Source: Teichococcus aestuarii
Lineage (GTDB): Bacteria > Pseudomonadota > Alphaproteobacteria > Acetobacterales > Acetobacteraceae
Reading direction: 5' to 3'
Assembly (NCBI RefSeq): GCF_003116135.1
Contig: NZ_PDOA01000003.1
Coordinates: forward strand, 186,001 to 250,000
DNA length: 64,000 nucleotides
This document shows, piece by piece, positions 18,356 through 27,240 of the stretch (its first letter is position 1; each line of letters opens with the position of its first letter). The notes under the pieces are model-generated. The model made no database searches. It had not been told where the DNA came from and saw nothing but the letters and a program-made list of their open reading frames with translations. The position numbers were made by a program, and so were the translations under genes.

Positions 18356-19468
18356 TCAGCGGCCGGCCTTGAAGCGGCTCCAGCTACGGCTGCGCGCCCG
18401 CTCCGCCGCGGGCGTCAGCGGCGCGGTGGTGAAGGTGCGCTTCAGCATCTCGGGCGTGGGGTAGACATCCGGGTCGTCCCGCACCGCCGGGTTCACCATC
18501 GGGCGCGCCTCCGGCACGGCGTTGGGGTAGCGGACATGGTTGGTGATGCCCGCCATCACCGCCGGCTGCAGCAGGAAGTCGATGAAGCGGTGCGCCGCCT
18601 CCGGGTGCGGCGCGTCGGCCGGGATGGCCAGCATGTCGAACCAGAGCTGCGCGCCCTCCTTCGGCGCCACATAGCCGATCTCGACGCCGCGCTTCGCCTC
18701 CCGCGCGCGCGCCTGCGCCTGGATGACATCGCCCGAATAGGTCAGCGCCACGCAGTATTCGCCATTGGCCAGGGCATCGAGGATGTTGCCGCTGGCGGTG
18801 ATGGCGCGGACATGCGGGCGGATGGCCGTCAGCGCGTCCTCGGCGGCGCGCAGGTCGCGCGGCTCGGTGCTGTTGGGGTCGCGGCCGAGCCATTGCAGGA
18901 TGCTGGGCAGCACGTCGGTGGCGGAATCCATCACCGCGATGCCGCAGCGCGCGAGGCGGCGGGCGTTCTCGGGCTTCATCAGCAGGTCGAGGCTGTCGGT
19001 CGGCGCGTCGGGGAACAGCTCGCGCACGCGGTCGGCGCGGATGCCGAGGCCCACCGTGCCGTAGAGATAGATGGCGCCGAAGCGGTTGCCCGGGTCGCTG
19101 CTCTCCACCTGCCGCAGCAGCGTGGCATCCTGCTTGCCCCAGTTCGGGATCAGCGCGCGGTCGAGCGGCTTCAGCGCACCGGCCCGCGCCAGGCGGGAGA
19201 AGGTGGGCTCGCTGGTCGGCACGATGATGTCGTAGCCCGAGCGTCCGGCGGACAGCTTCCCTTCCAGCGTCTCCAGGCTGTCATACACATCGTAGCGGAT
19301 GCGGATGCCGGTCTCCTGCTGGAACTGCGCCACGGCATAGGGGTCGATGTAGTCCGACCAGTTGTACACGTTCAGCACCGTCTCCGGCTGCTGGGCGCGG
19401 GCGGGCATGGCAGCGGACAGGCCCAGCAGGGCGGCGAAGGCGGCGGTGGCGATCCGGCGTCGGAGCAT
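18356..19468 (-). CDS. Polyamine-type periplasmic binding protein (PotF/PotD-like)
   Basis: 370 residues. Sec signal peptide (MLRRRIATAAFAALLGLSAAMPARA) with cleavage likely near AQQPE. The mature protein starts VLNVYNWSDYIDPYAVAQFQ, the signature of PotF/PotD putrescine/spermidine receptors; the Trp and Asp in the SDYID region contact the ligand in the known proteins. First gene of the operon, which runs binding protein, ATPase, permease, permease. The region upstream (19469-19777) is AT-rich in part and may hold divergent promoters. Confidence 0.9.
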   Translation of the reverse strand: MLRRRIATAAFAALLGLSAAMPARAQQPETVLNVYNWSDYIDPYAVAQFQQETGIRIRYDVYDSLETLEGKLSAGRSGYDIIVPTSEPTFSRLARAGALKPLDRALIPNWGKQDATLLRQVESSDPGNRFGAIYLYGTVGLGIRADRVRELFPDAPTDSLDLLMKPENARRLARCGIAVMDSATDVLPSILQWLGRDPNSTEPRDLRAAEDALTAIRPHVRAITASGNILDALANGEYCVALTYSGDVIQAQARAREAKRGVEIGYVAPKEGAQLWFDMLAIPADAPHPEAAHRFIDFLLQPAVMAGITNHVRYPNAVPEARPMVNPAVRDDPDVYPTPEMLKRTFTTAPLTPAAERARSRSWSRFKAGR

Positions 19469-19777
19469 CGTGCGGTCCCTGCAGCGGAATGGAGACGGAA
19501 CGGCAGGTTAATTCCCCGCCGCCCAGGGGTCCACGGGCTGCGGCGTGGCGATGATGGATTTGGGAATATTTTCTTGACAAAGCGTCAATATGTTCTTTAA
19601 ATCCTAGCCATCAACGGGTGAGCTGCGTCCAGCGCAGGCCCGTTTCCCCGGCATTCCTGATCGCCCTTCCCGGCCCCTCCACGCGCCGGCCCTTCGCCAT
19701 GCGCCATTCGCCATGCGCCAGGGGCCGGCACGCGGATCGGGCCCGCACGCCCTTCGCGACCCATCCAGGAGACGCGC
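19469..19777. other. Divergent intergenic region between pot operon and phage-like module
   Basis: 309 bp without a gene. It contains an AT-rich island at about 19555-19605, unusual in this GC-rich window, with the promoter-like sequence annotated below, and a short repetition of CGCCATGCGCCATT around 19696-19722. Promoters for both flanking units should lie here. Confidence 0.6.
19574..19602 (+). promoter_or_regulatory. Sigma-70-like promoter overlapping a palindrome
   Basis: TTGACA (19574-19579), 17 bp spacing, then TTAAAT (19597-19602) resemble -35 and -10 boxes. The -35 box is also the left arm of the inverted repeat TTGAC-N5-GTCAA (19574-19588), a possible operator. It points toward the phage-like genes starting at 19778. 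No other stretch in the module looks this promoter-like. Confidence 0.5.
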
Positions 19778-20431
19778 ATGCCGTTCGATCCCCGCGGCCT
19801 GTCCTCGCTCGCCAGCACGGACAGCTTCACCCTCTGGCTCTACGTCACCACGGACACCCGCGCCGCGGTGCTGGCGCCGGGCTACTTCACCAGCGTCGCC
19901 GCCCGGCTGCAGCCGGGGCATGTGGTGGTGCTGCAATCGGCGGATTCGCTCACCTTCCTGCCGGTGCGCAGCAGCGCGGGGGTGGGGAACGGGCTGGTGC
20001 TGGACGCCTCGGCCCCGCCGCTGCGGCTGAACGGCAGCACCGCGCTGGGCTTCGAGTTCTCGCTCGGCCCGGTGCCGGCCGAGACGCGCAGCGTCGCGCT
20101 CGATCCGGTGCCGACCGGCCTCTACATCGGCCGCAGCTTCACCATCGGCGCGCGCGTCACCGGGCCGGTCACCAGCCTGAGCTTCAGCATGCTCAACGCC
20201 GCGGGCGCGGTCATCGCCGGCCCGGTCGTGGTGGCGGTGGCGTCGGGCGGCGCCTCGGCCAGCTTCACCGCGCCCGACCCCGGCTCGGGCTACCGCATCC
20301 GGGTGCAGGACACGGCGGAGCCGCTGGCGGCGCAGACCTCGGCGTCCTTCGTCGTCACCGAGCCCTTCGCGCTGCTGACCGAATCCGGCGCCAGCCTCGC
20401 CGCCGCCGAGGGCGGCGAATTGCTGCTCTGA
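19778..20431 (+). CDS. Phage-like structural protein with an Ig-like domain, hypothetical
   Basis: 217 residues, no signal peptide, rich in Ala, Ser, Val and Thr with alternating beta-strand patterns. Residues about 105-190 look like an Ig-like/bacterial adhesion fold (GLYIGRSFTIGARVTGPVTSLSFSML and SASFTAPDPGSGYRIRV). The first domain is unrecognised. It is followed after 42 bp by the tailspike-like gene, so a fibre, baseplate or spike accessory role is inferred from context only. Good ribosome site (CAGGAGACGCGC). Confidence 0.6.
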   Translation: MPFDPRGLSSLASTDSFTLWLYVTTDTRAAVLAPGYFTSVAARLQPGHVVVLQSADSLTFLPVRSSAGVGNGLVLDASAPPLRLNGSTALGFEFSLGPVPAETRSVALDPVPTGLYIGRSFTIGARVTGPVTSLSFSMLNAAGAVIAGPVVVAVASGGASASFTAPDPGSGYRIRVQDTAEPLAAQTSASFVVTEPFALLTESGASLAAAEGGELLL

Positions 20432-20473
20432 CCACGCCCGCCCGCCCTCCCCTGCCCGAAGGATCACTGCTCC

Positions 20474-22927
20474 ATGTCCGACAAGAAGATCACGGAACTG
20501 CCGGCGGCCGCCGCTCTCACCGACGATGATGTGGCGCCGCTCGTGCAGGGCAGCCAGGCCGCCGCGGAGACGCGGCGCGCCACCATCCGGCAGCTGCGCG
20601 GCGGCATCATGGCCGACCGCGAGCTGCATGTGCGCGACTACGGGGCAGTGGGCGATGGCGTGACCGACGACACCGCCGCCATCCAGGCGGCGATCGACGC
20701 GGCCGCGTCGCGCGGCGGCGGCACGGTGCTGATCGGCCCGCGCCGCTACCTGGTCGGCGCGGCCGACCTGATCCTGAAGGATGGCGTCTTCCTGCGCGGC
20801 CGCCCCGGCTCCGGCGGCTGGCGGATCGGCGGCAGCTACAGCGGCGTGCCGTACGCGCTGATCGTCGACCCCGCCTACACCATCCGGGTGCGGCGCAATG
20901 GTGGGCTGGACGGCATCGCCCTGTTCCGCCGCGGCCTCGGCGTGCCGGCCACGCTGCGCGAGGGGCTGGACGAGGTGGCCGCCTTCGCCGGCACCGCCGT
21001 CACCATCGGCGACGGCAGCGGCGGCAGCGGCATCGCCAACGGCGCCGACAGCCAGCTCTCCCGCCTGCTGATCCTCGGCTTCAACTGGGGCATCCACAGC
21101 AACGGCAATGCGCGCGTGCGCATCGAGAACATCCTGGGCGACTGCACCAACGGCCTCTACTTCGCCCGCTCCTTCGACGTCTCGCGCATCAGCGAGGTGA
21201 ACTGGCATCCGCTGGTCACCACCTCGCGGAGCTGGTCGAACACCCGCATCCTGATCACCAACGTCGCCAGCAACGGCGCCGGGCTGTTCCGCGTCACCAT
21301 GGCCACGCCGCACAGCCTGGTGAATGGCGACATCATCAACATCGCCGAGGTGCGCACCTCCGGCGCGCCGGGCTGCTACGGCCGCTGGACGGTGGCGGTG
21401 GTGGACGCCACCACGGTCGATTTGGTGGGCAGCACCTACGCGGCCGGCTGGACGGCGGGCGGCGCCGTCTACATCAGCCCGAACCGGCGGCCCGGCACCG
21501 GCTTCGTCGTCAACGATGTCGACATGGCCACCTTCGACAACTGCTTCGAGTTCGGCCACGAGATCGGCTTCGACATCCAGGACGCCACGCATTCCTGCAG
21601 CTTCTTCAACAGCGGCACGGATGGCTGGGTGGACGCCGCGGACCCCGCCACCATCGGCGTCCGCATCGGCGGCACGGCGCTGCGCTGCAAGTGGGTGGGC
21701 GGCTTCCTCTCCTCCAAGGGCTGCTCGGTGCAGGTGAACACCACCGGCAACGAGCAGCACGAGATGATCGGCGTCAACATCACCGGCGGGGCACGCCGCA
21801 TCACCGAGGTGCTGGCCGGCCAATTGTCGCTCATTGGCTGCGACTTCACCGGCGCGCCCGGCACCGGCAACGTCACCATCAGCGCCATCCATCTCGGCGC
21901 CAGCGCAGGCAACCTCATCGTCTCGGGCTGCGACACCAGCGCCGTCACCTTCACCGCCGACAGCGCGGCGGCGATGCAGCGGCTGCAGCTCCTGGGCAAC
22001 CGCCTGGGCAGCGGCACCCCCACCACCCAGCGCATCGCCGCCGGGCGGCTGGAGCTGGCCTCCGTCTCCTCGGGCGCCGCGATCGAGACGCGGCTGTCGA
22101 TGGACACGGATGGCGCGGTGAACCTGCACCGCCGCAGCGCCAGCCTGGGCAGCCAGCTCCGGCTCCACAACAGCGGCAACGCGCCTTACGCCAGCTTCTC
22201 GATCTCCGGCACCGACTGCGTCTTCGCCGGCGAGACGGGCAACCCGAATGCCGGCTTCACCTTCGGTGGCAGCGGCATGACGGCGGCGCAGACGGTGCGG
22301 CTGCGCCGCCTCTCCGCAACGCCGGCGGCCAATGACCGCATCGGCGTGCTGGAGAGCAGCGGCAACAACAGCGCCGGCACAGAGCAGGTCTTCGCCCGCC
22401 TCGTGACGGTGGCGGAGGCGGTGACCAGCGGCGCGGAGGCCGGCGCGGTGGTGGTGGAGACCCGCCAGGGCGGCAGCGTGGCGGAACGCTTCCGCATCGC
22501 CGCCAACGGCACGGTGACGCTAACCGGCCCGCTGGTGCTGCCCGCCAACCCGGCGGCCAGCCTGCATGCGGCGACGAAGCAGTATGTGGACGCGCAGTTC
22601 ACCGACCGGCGGCTGACCTCCGTGCTGCTCTCGGCGGCCACCACCGTCACGCATGCCGCGCACAATGCGCGGATGCTCGTGGCCAACGCCGGCACCACCC
22701 TCTCGCTGAGCTGGGCCAACACGGGCGATGGCTTCTCCTGCACGGTGGTGAACCGCACGGGGGCGGATCTGGGGCTGACGCTGTCGGGCTTCACCAGCAA
22801 CGCCGCGCCCACCAACAGCGATGGCTTCACCAGGATCCGCGCCGGCGGCGTGGCGACGCTGCTGGCCTACTCGCCGGATGGCGGCACGACGAAGATCTGC
22901 CAGCTGGTGGGGGCGGGGGCGCCCTGA
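20474..22927 (+). CDS. Tailspike-like protein with pectate-lyase beta-helix domain
   Basis: 817 residues. The N terminus (MSDKKITELPAAAALTDDDVAPLVQGSQ) matches the short particle-attachment segment common in phage tail fibres. Residues about 50-110 (VRDYGAVGDGVTDDTAAIQAAIDAAA) are the start of a pectate_lyase_3 right-handed beta-helix, which in tailspikes binds or cuts surface polysaccharide. The C-terminal third is repetitive Gly/Ala/Ser/Thr-rich, with ASLHAATKQYVDAQ near residue 700, a fibre element often before the trimerisation tip. The stop overlaps the next start as TGATG. A secreted pectinase is unlikely because no signal peptide is visible. Confidence 0.8.
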   Translation: MSDKKITELPAAAALTDDDVAPLVQGSQAAAETRRATIRQLRGGIMADRELHVRDYGAVGDGVTDDTAAIQAAIDAAASRGGGTVLIGPRRYLVGAADLILKDGVFLRGRPGSGGWRIGGSYSGVPYALIVDPAYTIRVRRNGGLDGIALFRRGLGVPATLREGLDEVAAFAGTAVTIGDGSGGSGIANGADSQLSRLLILGFNWGIHSNGNARVRIENILGDCTNGLYFARSFDVSRISEVNWHPLVTTSRSWSNTRILITNVASNGAGLFRVTMATPHSLVNGDIINIAEVRTSGAPGCYGRWTVAVVDATTVDLVGSTYAAGWTAGGAVYISPNRRPGTGFVVNDVDMATFDNCFEFGHEIGFDIQDATHSCSFFNSGTDGWVDAADPATIGVRIGGTALRCKWVGGFLSSKGCSVQVNTTGNEQHEMIGVNITGGARRITEVLAGQLSLIGCDFTGAPGTGNVTISAIHLGASAGNLIVSGCDTSAVTFTADSAAAMQRLQLLGNRLGSGTPTTQRIAAGRLELASVSSGAAIETRLSMDTDGAVNLHRRSASLGSQLRLHNSGNAPYASFSISGTDCVFAGETGNPNAGFTFGGSGMTAAQTVRLRRLSATPAANDRIGVLESSGNNSAGTEQVFARLVTVAEAVTSGAEAGAVVVETRQGGSVAERFRIAANGTVTLTGPLVLPANPAASLHAATKQYVDAQFTDRRLTSVLLSAATTVTHAAHNARMLVANAGTTLSLSWANTGDGFSCTVVNRTGADLGLTLSGFTSNAAPTNSDGFTRIRAGGVATLLAYSPDGGTTKICQLVGAGAP

Positions 22928-24150
22928 TGATCACCACGGCCAGTCTTCTCGGGCTGCCCGGCGCGGGCATCCCACTGCGCGCGCTGGGCCCGGATCACGC
23001 GGGGCGCGTCGCCCTCAGCCGCGCCGGTGCGGCGCTGGTGCAGGATGCGGCCGGGCTCTGGCAGGCCGCGGCGGCGGACACGCCACGTTTCCACGGGCCG
23101 GCCCGCCGGCTGCTGGTGGAGGCAGGCAGGACCAACAGCCTGCGCAACCCGCGATGCGAGGGCGCGGCCGCCGGCACCCTGCCATCCACCTGGAGCCTGC
23201 AGGGCAGCCCGGCCAACCTCGTCCTCCTGGGGCCGGCGGTGCTGAACGGCATCCCCGGATTCCAGCTGCAGGTGAGCGGCACCGGCAACGGCCTCAACAC
23301 GGCGCTGACCTTCGATGCGGACACCTCGGTCCCCACCACGGCCACCGAGATCTGGGCGGCGAGCTTCTTCGTGGCGCTGACCGGCGGCAGCCTCGCCGGC
23401 CTGTCCAACATCCAGCTTTCGATCCGCACCGCCGGCGGCACGGCCAGCCCGAGCAGCCTGGCGGTCTCGCCGGGCACCACGCTCGCCCGCCCCAGCCTGA
23501 CCACGGTGATGGGCTCCGGCACCACAGGCCTGGTGCCGCGCTTCTACTTCACCCAGAACGCGGGCGCAGCGATCAACGCCACCTTCTTCCTCGGCGCCCC
23601 GCAGCTCGAGCGGGGCGAGGTGGCCACCTCCCCGGTGCTGCCGCCGGCCGGCGCTCCCGCCGCGTCATCGCGCAGCGCCGATGCACCCGTCTGGTCGCCG
23701 CCCGGCGGCCTCGGCGGCGCGGGGACGGTGGTGGTGGCGGGCATGCTGCCCAATGCCGCCGCCTTCGGCGCCAGCCAGGGCCTGCTGCAGATCGACGACG
23801 GCACGGATGCCAACCGGCTGCTGATCCGCAACACCTCCGGCGGGTCGGAGATCTTCGGCGTGGTGGACAGCGGCGGCGCCACCCTGGCCGCGCTCCCGGG
23901 CGGCAACATGGTTCCGGGCACGCCGTTCCGTGCCGCCCTGGCCTGGGCGCCGGGCGAGGTGGCCTTCTGCCTGAATGGCGGCACGGTGCAGAGCGCCGCC
24001 GTGACCCCGCCTGCCGGGCTCGTCCGGATGCTGGTCGGCCACGCCTCCACCGCGCTGAACCGTGCGGCGAATGGCGAGGTCGCCCTCATCGACCACCGCC
24101 CGCTGCGCCTGCCCGACGCCATGCTGCAGGCGGTCTCGGCGGCCGGCTGA
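22927..24150 (+). CDS. Phage fibre/spike-like protein, possibly with a lectin-like domain
   Basis: 407 residues. The segment ARRLLVEAGRTNSLRNP near residue 60 resembles the LLVEPxRTN motif repeatedly seen in phage head-fibre and tail proteins. The C-terminal half (GAGTVVVAGMLPN to the end) has the strand pattern of concanavalin A-like (LamG-type) domains. It is translationally coupled to the tailspike gene. Assignment to fibre, head spike or adhesin is an inference from motif and neighbours. Confidence 0.6.
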   Translation: MITTASLLGLPGAGIPLRALGPDHAGRVALSRAGAALVQDAAGLWQAAAADTPRFHGPARRLLVEAGRTNSLRNPRCEGAAAGTLPSTWSLQGSPANLVLLGPAVLNGIPGFQLQVSGTGNGLNTALTFDADTSVPTTATEIWAASFFVALTGGSLAGLSNIQLSIRTAGGTASPSSLAVSPGTTLARPSLTTVMGSGTTGLVPRFYFTQNAGAAINATFFLGAPQLERGEVATSPVLPPAGAPAASSRSADAPVWSPPGGLGGAGTVVVAGMLPNAAAFGASQGLLQIDDGTDANRLLIRNTSGGSEIFGVVDSGGATLAALPGGNMVPGTPFRAALAWAPGEVAFCLNGGTVQSAAVTPPAGLVRMLVGHASTALNRAANGEVALIDHRPLRLPDAMLQAVSAAG

Positions 24151-24204
24151 GGCCGCACCGCCCCTGCGCGCAACATCTCCTTGGACAGAAAGGAACGCAC
24201 CTCC

Positions 24205-24576
24205 ATGCCGACCCTGACCGACTACGCCCGCAACATGCTGGCCCGCGCCCTGTGCGGCCGCGCCCCCGCGCTGCCCGCCATCGTCTATGCCGGTCTCGGC
24301 ACCGGGGCGGGCGCCGGCGGCCTGACCGGCGAGCCGGCCGGCAATGGCTATGCCCGCCAGCGGGTCATCTTCACCGGCACCGGCGCGCAGCGGAACACCG
24401 AGGCGCTGCGCTTCGTCTTCACGGGCGCCGCCGGCGGCCTGACGCATCTCGGCCTCTATGACGCGGCGAGCGGTGGCAATGCCCTCGCCTACGGGCCCTT
24501 GGCGCAAACCGCCAGCGTGACGGGGCCGGGCACGGTAACCATCGCTGCCGAGGCGCTGACGCTGAACGGCGTCTGA
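24205..24576 (+). CDS. Small phage-like tail-associated protein
   Basis: 123 residues. The N terminus PTLTDYARNMLARALCG with a following IVYAGLGTG, EPAGNGYARQRVIFTG and LTHLGLYDAASGG follows the pattern of small phage proteins encoded beside tail fibres (typically YVGLxT...E.GNGYAR...HxGLYDA). Their exact position in the particle is not known to me. The start at 24205 follows AAGGA at a somewhat long spacing. Confidence 0.65.
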   Translation: MPTLTDYARNMLARALCGRAPALPAIVYAGLGTGAGAGGLTGEPAGNGYARQRVIFTGTGAQRNTEALRFVFTGAAGGLTHLGLYDAASGGNALAYGPLAQTASVTGPGTVTIAAEALTLNGV

Positions 24577-24619
24577 TCCCGACCCCCAGCCTGATCTTAC
24601 CCCTCAGGGAGTATCCACC

Positions 24620-24811
24620 ATGAGCGAATGGATCCGCCAGCAGATCGGCCAGCCCAGCACCTGGCGCGGCCTGTTCCTGCTGCTGGCCGCCGGCTTCGGC
24701 ATCAGCCTCTCGGCCGAGCTGCAATCGGCGCTGCCGAACCTCGCCATCGCCGCGCTCGGCGTGTGGGAGGCGGCGCGGAAGGGGCGCGGCTTCGGCGAGC
24801 CCGGCGCCTGA
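24620..24811 (+). CDS. Holin-like small membrane protein
   Basis: 63 residues: a short polar N terminus with QPSTWRGL, then one or two hydrophobic segments (about 18-33 and 38-52) and a basic C terminus. The xPSTWRGLxxLL pattern recurs in small phage or gene-transfer-agent membrane proteins considered holins. Start preceded by AGGGA at 9 bp. It is the last gene of the module and is followed by a hairpin terminator. No endolysin gene accompanies it. Confidence 0.6.
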   Translation: MSEWIRQQIGQPSTWRGLFLLLAAGFGISLSAELQSALPNLAIAALGVWEAARKGRGFGEPGA

Positions 24812-24814
24812 GAA

Positions 24815-24855
24815 GGCCTACCCCGCCCCCTCCGGCAGGGGGCGGAGGGCCTTTC
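24815..24855 (+). terminator. Hairpin terminator after the phage-like module
   Basis: GGCC-TACC-CCGCCCCCT pairs with AGGGGGCGG-A-GGGCC, with a small internal mismatch, then CTTTCTCC. It begins 4 bp after the holin-like stop. A second perfect hairpin (GCGCCGGGGG at 24865-24874 with CCCCCGGCGC at 24885-24894) follows but lacks a T-tract. Confidence 0.55.
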
Positions 24856-24956
24856 TCCCGCCAGGCGCCGGGGGTGGTTTTCCGCCCCCGGCGCAAAAAA
24901 GGGGTTGCGCCGCCCCGCCCCCGCCCTTAGAGAGCGCCTCGCTTCCACGGCGGTAT

Positions 24957-25031
<75 letters not shown>

Positions 25032-25098
25032 CCTTCCCTTCCTGGAATGGCCGGCCCCTGGGGGTTCGCTCCGTGACCCTCCCCGCCCTGCCCGCCCG

Positions 25099-25278
25099 AT
25101 GAGCAAGACACCCCCGCCCGCCGACCGCAGCAGCGAACGCGAAGCTCGCCTGGCTGCCGCCCTGCGCGAGAACCTGCGCCGCCGCAAGGCGCAGAGCCGC
25201 GCCCGCGCCACCACCGAGGCGCCCGGGGCCGCCCCCACCCCTTCCCCGTCGCCTGCCGAGCCGCCCCGCCAGGACTGA
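25099..25278 (+). CDS. Small conserved-type basic protein, unknown
   Basis: 59 residues: an acidic/basic helix (SEREARLAAALRENLRRRKAQSRAR) flanked by Pro/Ala-rich ends. Similar tiny proteins with an ALRENLRRRKAQ-like helix are common beside housekeeping genes in alphaproteobacteria; function unknown. The ATG at 25099 is the only plausible start. It precedes dcd by 96 bp. Confidence 0.6.
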   Translation: MSKTPPPADRSSEREARLAAALRENLRRRKAQSRARATTEAPGAAPTPSPSPAEPPRQD

Positions 25279-25374
25279 GCCCGTAGGCCCCGCCATCCAG
25301 CCCCCGAGTTGCCGGCGGCTGCCCGCTGCGCTATCGGGGCCGGCCCTGCCGCGCGCCGAAGGACGTTCCTGCCC

Positions 25375-25929
25375 ATGTCCATCATGCCCGATCACTGGAT
25401 CCGCCGCATGGCGACCGAACACGGCATGATCGAGCCCTTCGTCGAGAGCCAGCGGCGCGAGGGGGTGATCTCCTACGGCCTCTCCTCCTATGGCTACGAC
25501 GCCCGCGTGGCGGACGAGTTCAAGGTCTTCACCAATGTGGACAACGCGCTGGTGGACCCGAAGAAATTCGCCGATGACAGCTTCGTCACCCGGCGCGGCC
25601 CGACCTGCATCATCCCGCCCAATTCCTTCGCCCTGGCGCACACGGTCGAGTATTTCCGCATCCCGCGCGACGTGCTGGTGATCTGCCTGGGCAAGAGCAC
25701 CTATGCCCGCTGCGGGCTGATCGTGAACGTCACGCCGCTGGAGCCGGAATGGGAGGGGCAGGTGACGATCGAGATCTCCAACACCACCCCCCTGCCGGCC
25801 CGCATCTATGCCAATGAGGGCATCTGCCAGTTCCTGTTCCTGCAGGGCTCGGCGGCGCCCGAGGTGTCCTATGCCGACCGCAAGGGCAAATACATGGGCC
25901 AGCGCGGCGTCGCGCTGCCCCGGCTGTAA
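25375..25929 (+). CDS. dcd: dCTP deaminase
   Basis: 184 residues, cytoplasmic homotrimer converting dCTP to dUTP for dTMP synthesis. The family motifs are intact: SSYGYDAR near residue 40, GKSTYARCG with the substrate arginine near residue 105, and [17 protein letters not shown] with the catalytic glutamate. The start at 25375 ([13 protein letters not shown]) matches the usual beginning. The bifunctional dCTP deaminase/dUTPase differs in sequence. murA follows after 15 bp. Confidence 0.94.
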   Translation: MSIMPDHWIRRMATEHGMIEPFVESQRREGVISYGLSSYGYDARVADEFKVFTNVDNALVDPKKFADDSFVTRRGPTCIIPPNSFALAHTVEYFRIPRDVLVICLGKSTYARCGLIVNVTPLEPEWEGQVTIEISNTTPLPARIYANEGICQFLFLQGSAAPEVSYADRKGKYMGQRGVALPRL

Positions 25930-25944
25930 GGGGGAGCGCGCATC

Positions 25945-27204
25945 ATGGACCGCATCCGCATTCGCGGCGGCCGCCGGCTCGAGGGGCGCATCGCCATCGG
26001 TGGCGCCAAGAACGCCGCCCTGCCGCTGATGGCCACCGGCCTGCTCACCGAGCAGGCGGTGGTGCTGACCAACGCCCCGGCGCTCGCCGACGTCGCCACC
26101 ATGGGCCACCTGATCGCCCAGCACGGGCTGACGGTGGAGCACGACACGGAGGGCCGCCGCATCCTGCTGGACGGCGCGGCCAGCCAGTTCGAGGCGCCCT
26201 ACGACCTGGTGCGCAAGATGCGCGCCTCCATCCTGGTGCTGGGGCCGCTGCTGGCGCGCTACGGCCAGGCCCGCGTCTCGCTGCCCGGCGGTTGCGCCAT
26301 TGGCACCCGCCCCGTCGATCTCCACCTGAAGGGGCTGGAGCAGATGGGGGCGCGGATCGACCTCGCGGCCGGCTATATCGACGCGAAGGTGGAGGGCCGC
26401 CTGAAGGGCGCGCGCATCCTCTTCCCGCAGGTCTCGGTCGGGGCGACGGAAAACCTGCTGATGGCGGCGGCGCTGGCCGAGGGCACCACCCAGCTCGTCA
26501 ACGCCGCGCGCGAGCCGGAGATCACCGACCTCGCCAACTGCCTGATCTCCATGGGCGCCCGCATCGAGGGGGTGGGGAGCGACCGGCTCACCATCGAGGG
26601 CGTGGACAGCCTGCACGGCACCACCCATGCCATCCTGCCGGACCGCATCGAGGCCGGCACCTTCGCCTGCGCCGGCGCCATCACCGGCGGCGAGCTGCTG
26701 CTGGAGGGGATGACGCTGGAGCTGTTCGGCGCCTGCACCCGCTCGCTGCGCGAGGCGGGGGTGGAGATGGAGCAGGAGGCGGAGGGCGTCCGCGCCCGCC
26801 GCCTGAACGGGCTGCACGGCGTCGATGTGATGACCGAGCCCTTCCCCGGCTTCGCCACCGACATGCAGGCCCAGTTCATGGCGCTGATGGCGGTGGCCGA
26901 GGGCGCCTCGATGATCACCGAGACGATCTTCGAGAACCGCTTCATGCATGTGCCGGAGCTGACCCGCATGGGCGCGCGGATCAACGCGCACGGCTCCTCG
27001 GCCATCGTCCGCGGCGTGCCGCGCCTCTCCGGCGCGCCGGTCATGGCCACCGACCTGCGCGCCTCCGTCTCCCTCATCATCGCCGGCCTCGCCGCCGAGG
27101 GGGAGACCGTGGTGAACCGCGTCTATCACCTGGACCGGGGCTATGAGCGGGTCGAGCGCAAGCTCGCCGCCGTCGGCGCCGACATTGAACGTATTCCAGG
27201 CTGA
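25945..27204 (+). CDS. murA: UDP-N-acetylglucosamine 1-carboxyvinyltransferase
   Basis: 419 residues. Catalyses transfer of enolpyruvate from PEP to UDP-GlcNAc, the first committed step of peptidoglycan synthesis. GGAKNAALP holds the Lys-Asn pair that binds substrate, and the catalytic cysteine, C117, lies in PGGCAIG, equivalent to E. coli Cys115. The cysteine predicts fosfomycin sensitivity at the enzyme level. It is followed by hisG, a linkage often seen in alphaproteobacteria. Confidence 0.96.
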   Translation: MDRIRIRGGRRLEGRIAIGGAKNAALPLMATGLLTEQAVVLTNAPALADVATMGHLIAQHGLTVEHDTEGRRILLDGAASQFEAPYDLVRKMRASILVLGPLLARYGQARVSLPGGCAIGTRPVDLHLKGLEQMGARIDLAAGYIDAKVEGRLKGARILFPQVSVGATENLLMAAALAEGTTQLVNAAREPEITDLANCLISMGARIEGVGSDRLTIEGVDSLHGTTHAILPDRIEAGTFACAGAITGGELLLEGMTLELFGACTRSLREAGVEMEQEAEGVRARRLNGLHGVDVMTEPFPGFATDMQAQFMALMAVAEGASMITETIFENRFMHVPELTRMGARINAHGSSAIVRGVPRLSGAPVMATDLRASVSLIIAGLAAEGETVVNRVYHLDRGYERVERKLAAVGADIERIPG

Positions 27205-27240
27205 CATGGCTTTGCCGCTTTTCCGGTGATACAACCCGCC

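Noticed and set aside
24865-24894. Second intrinsic terminator after the holin-like gene
   Set aside because: The perfect hairpin is followed by A6, not T6, on the plus strand, and on the minus strand no T-run follows the stem.
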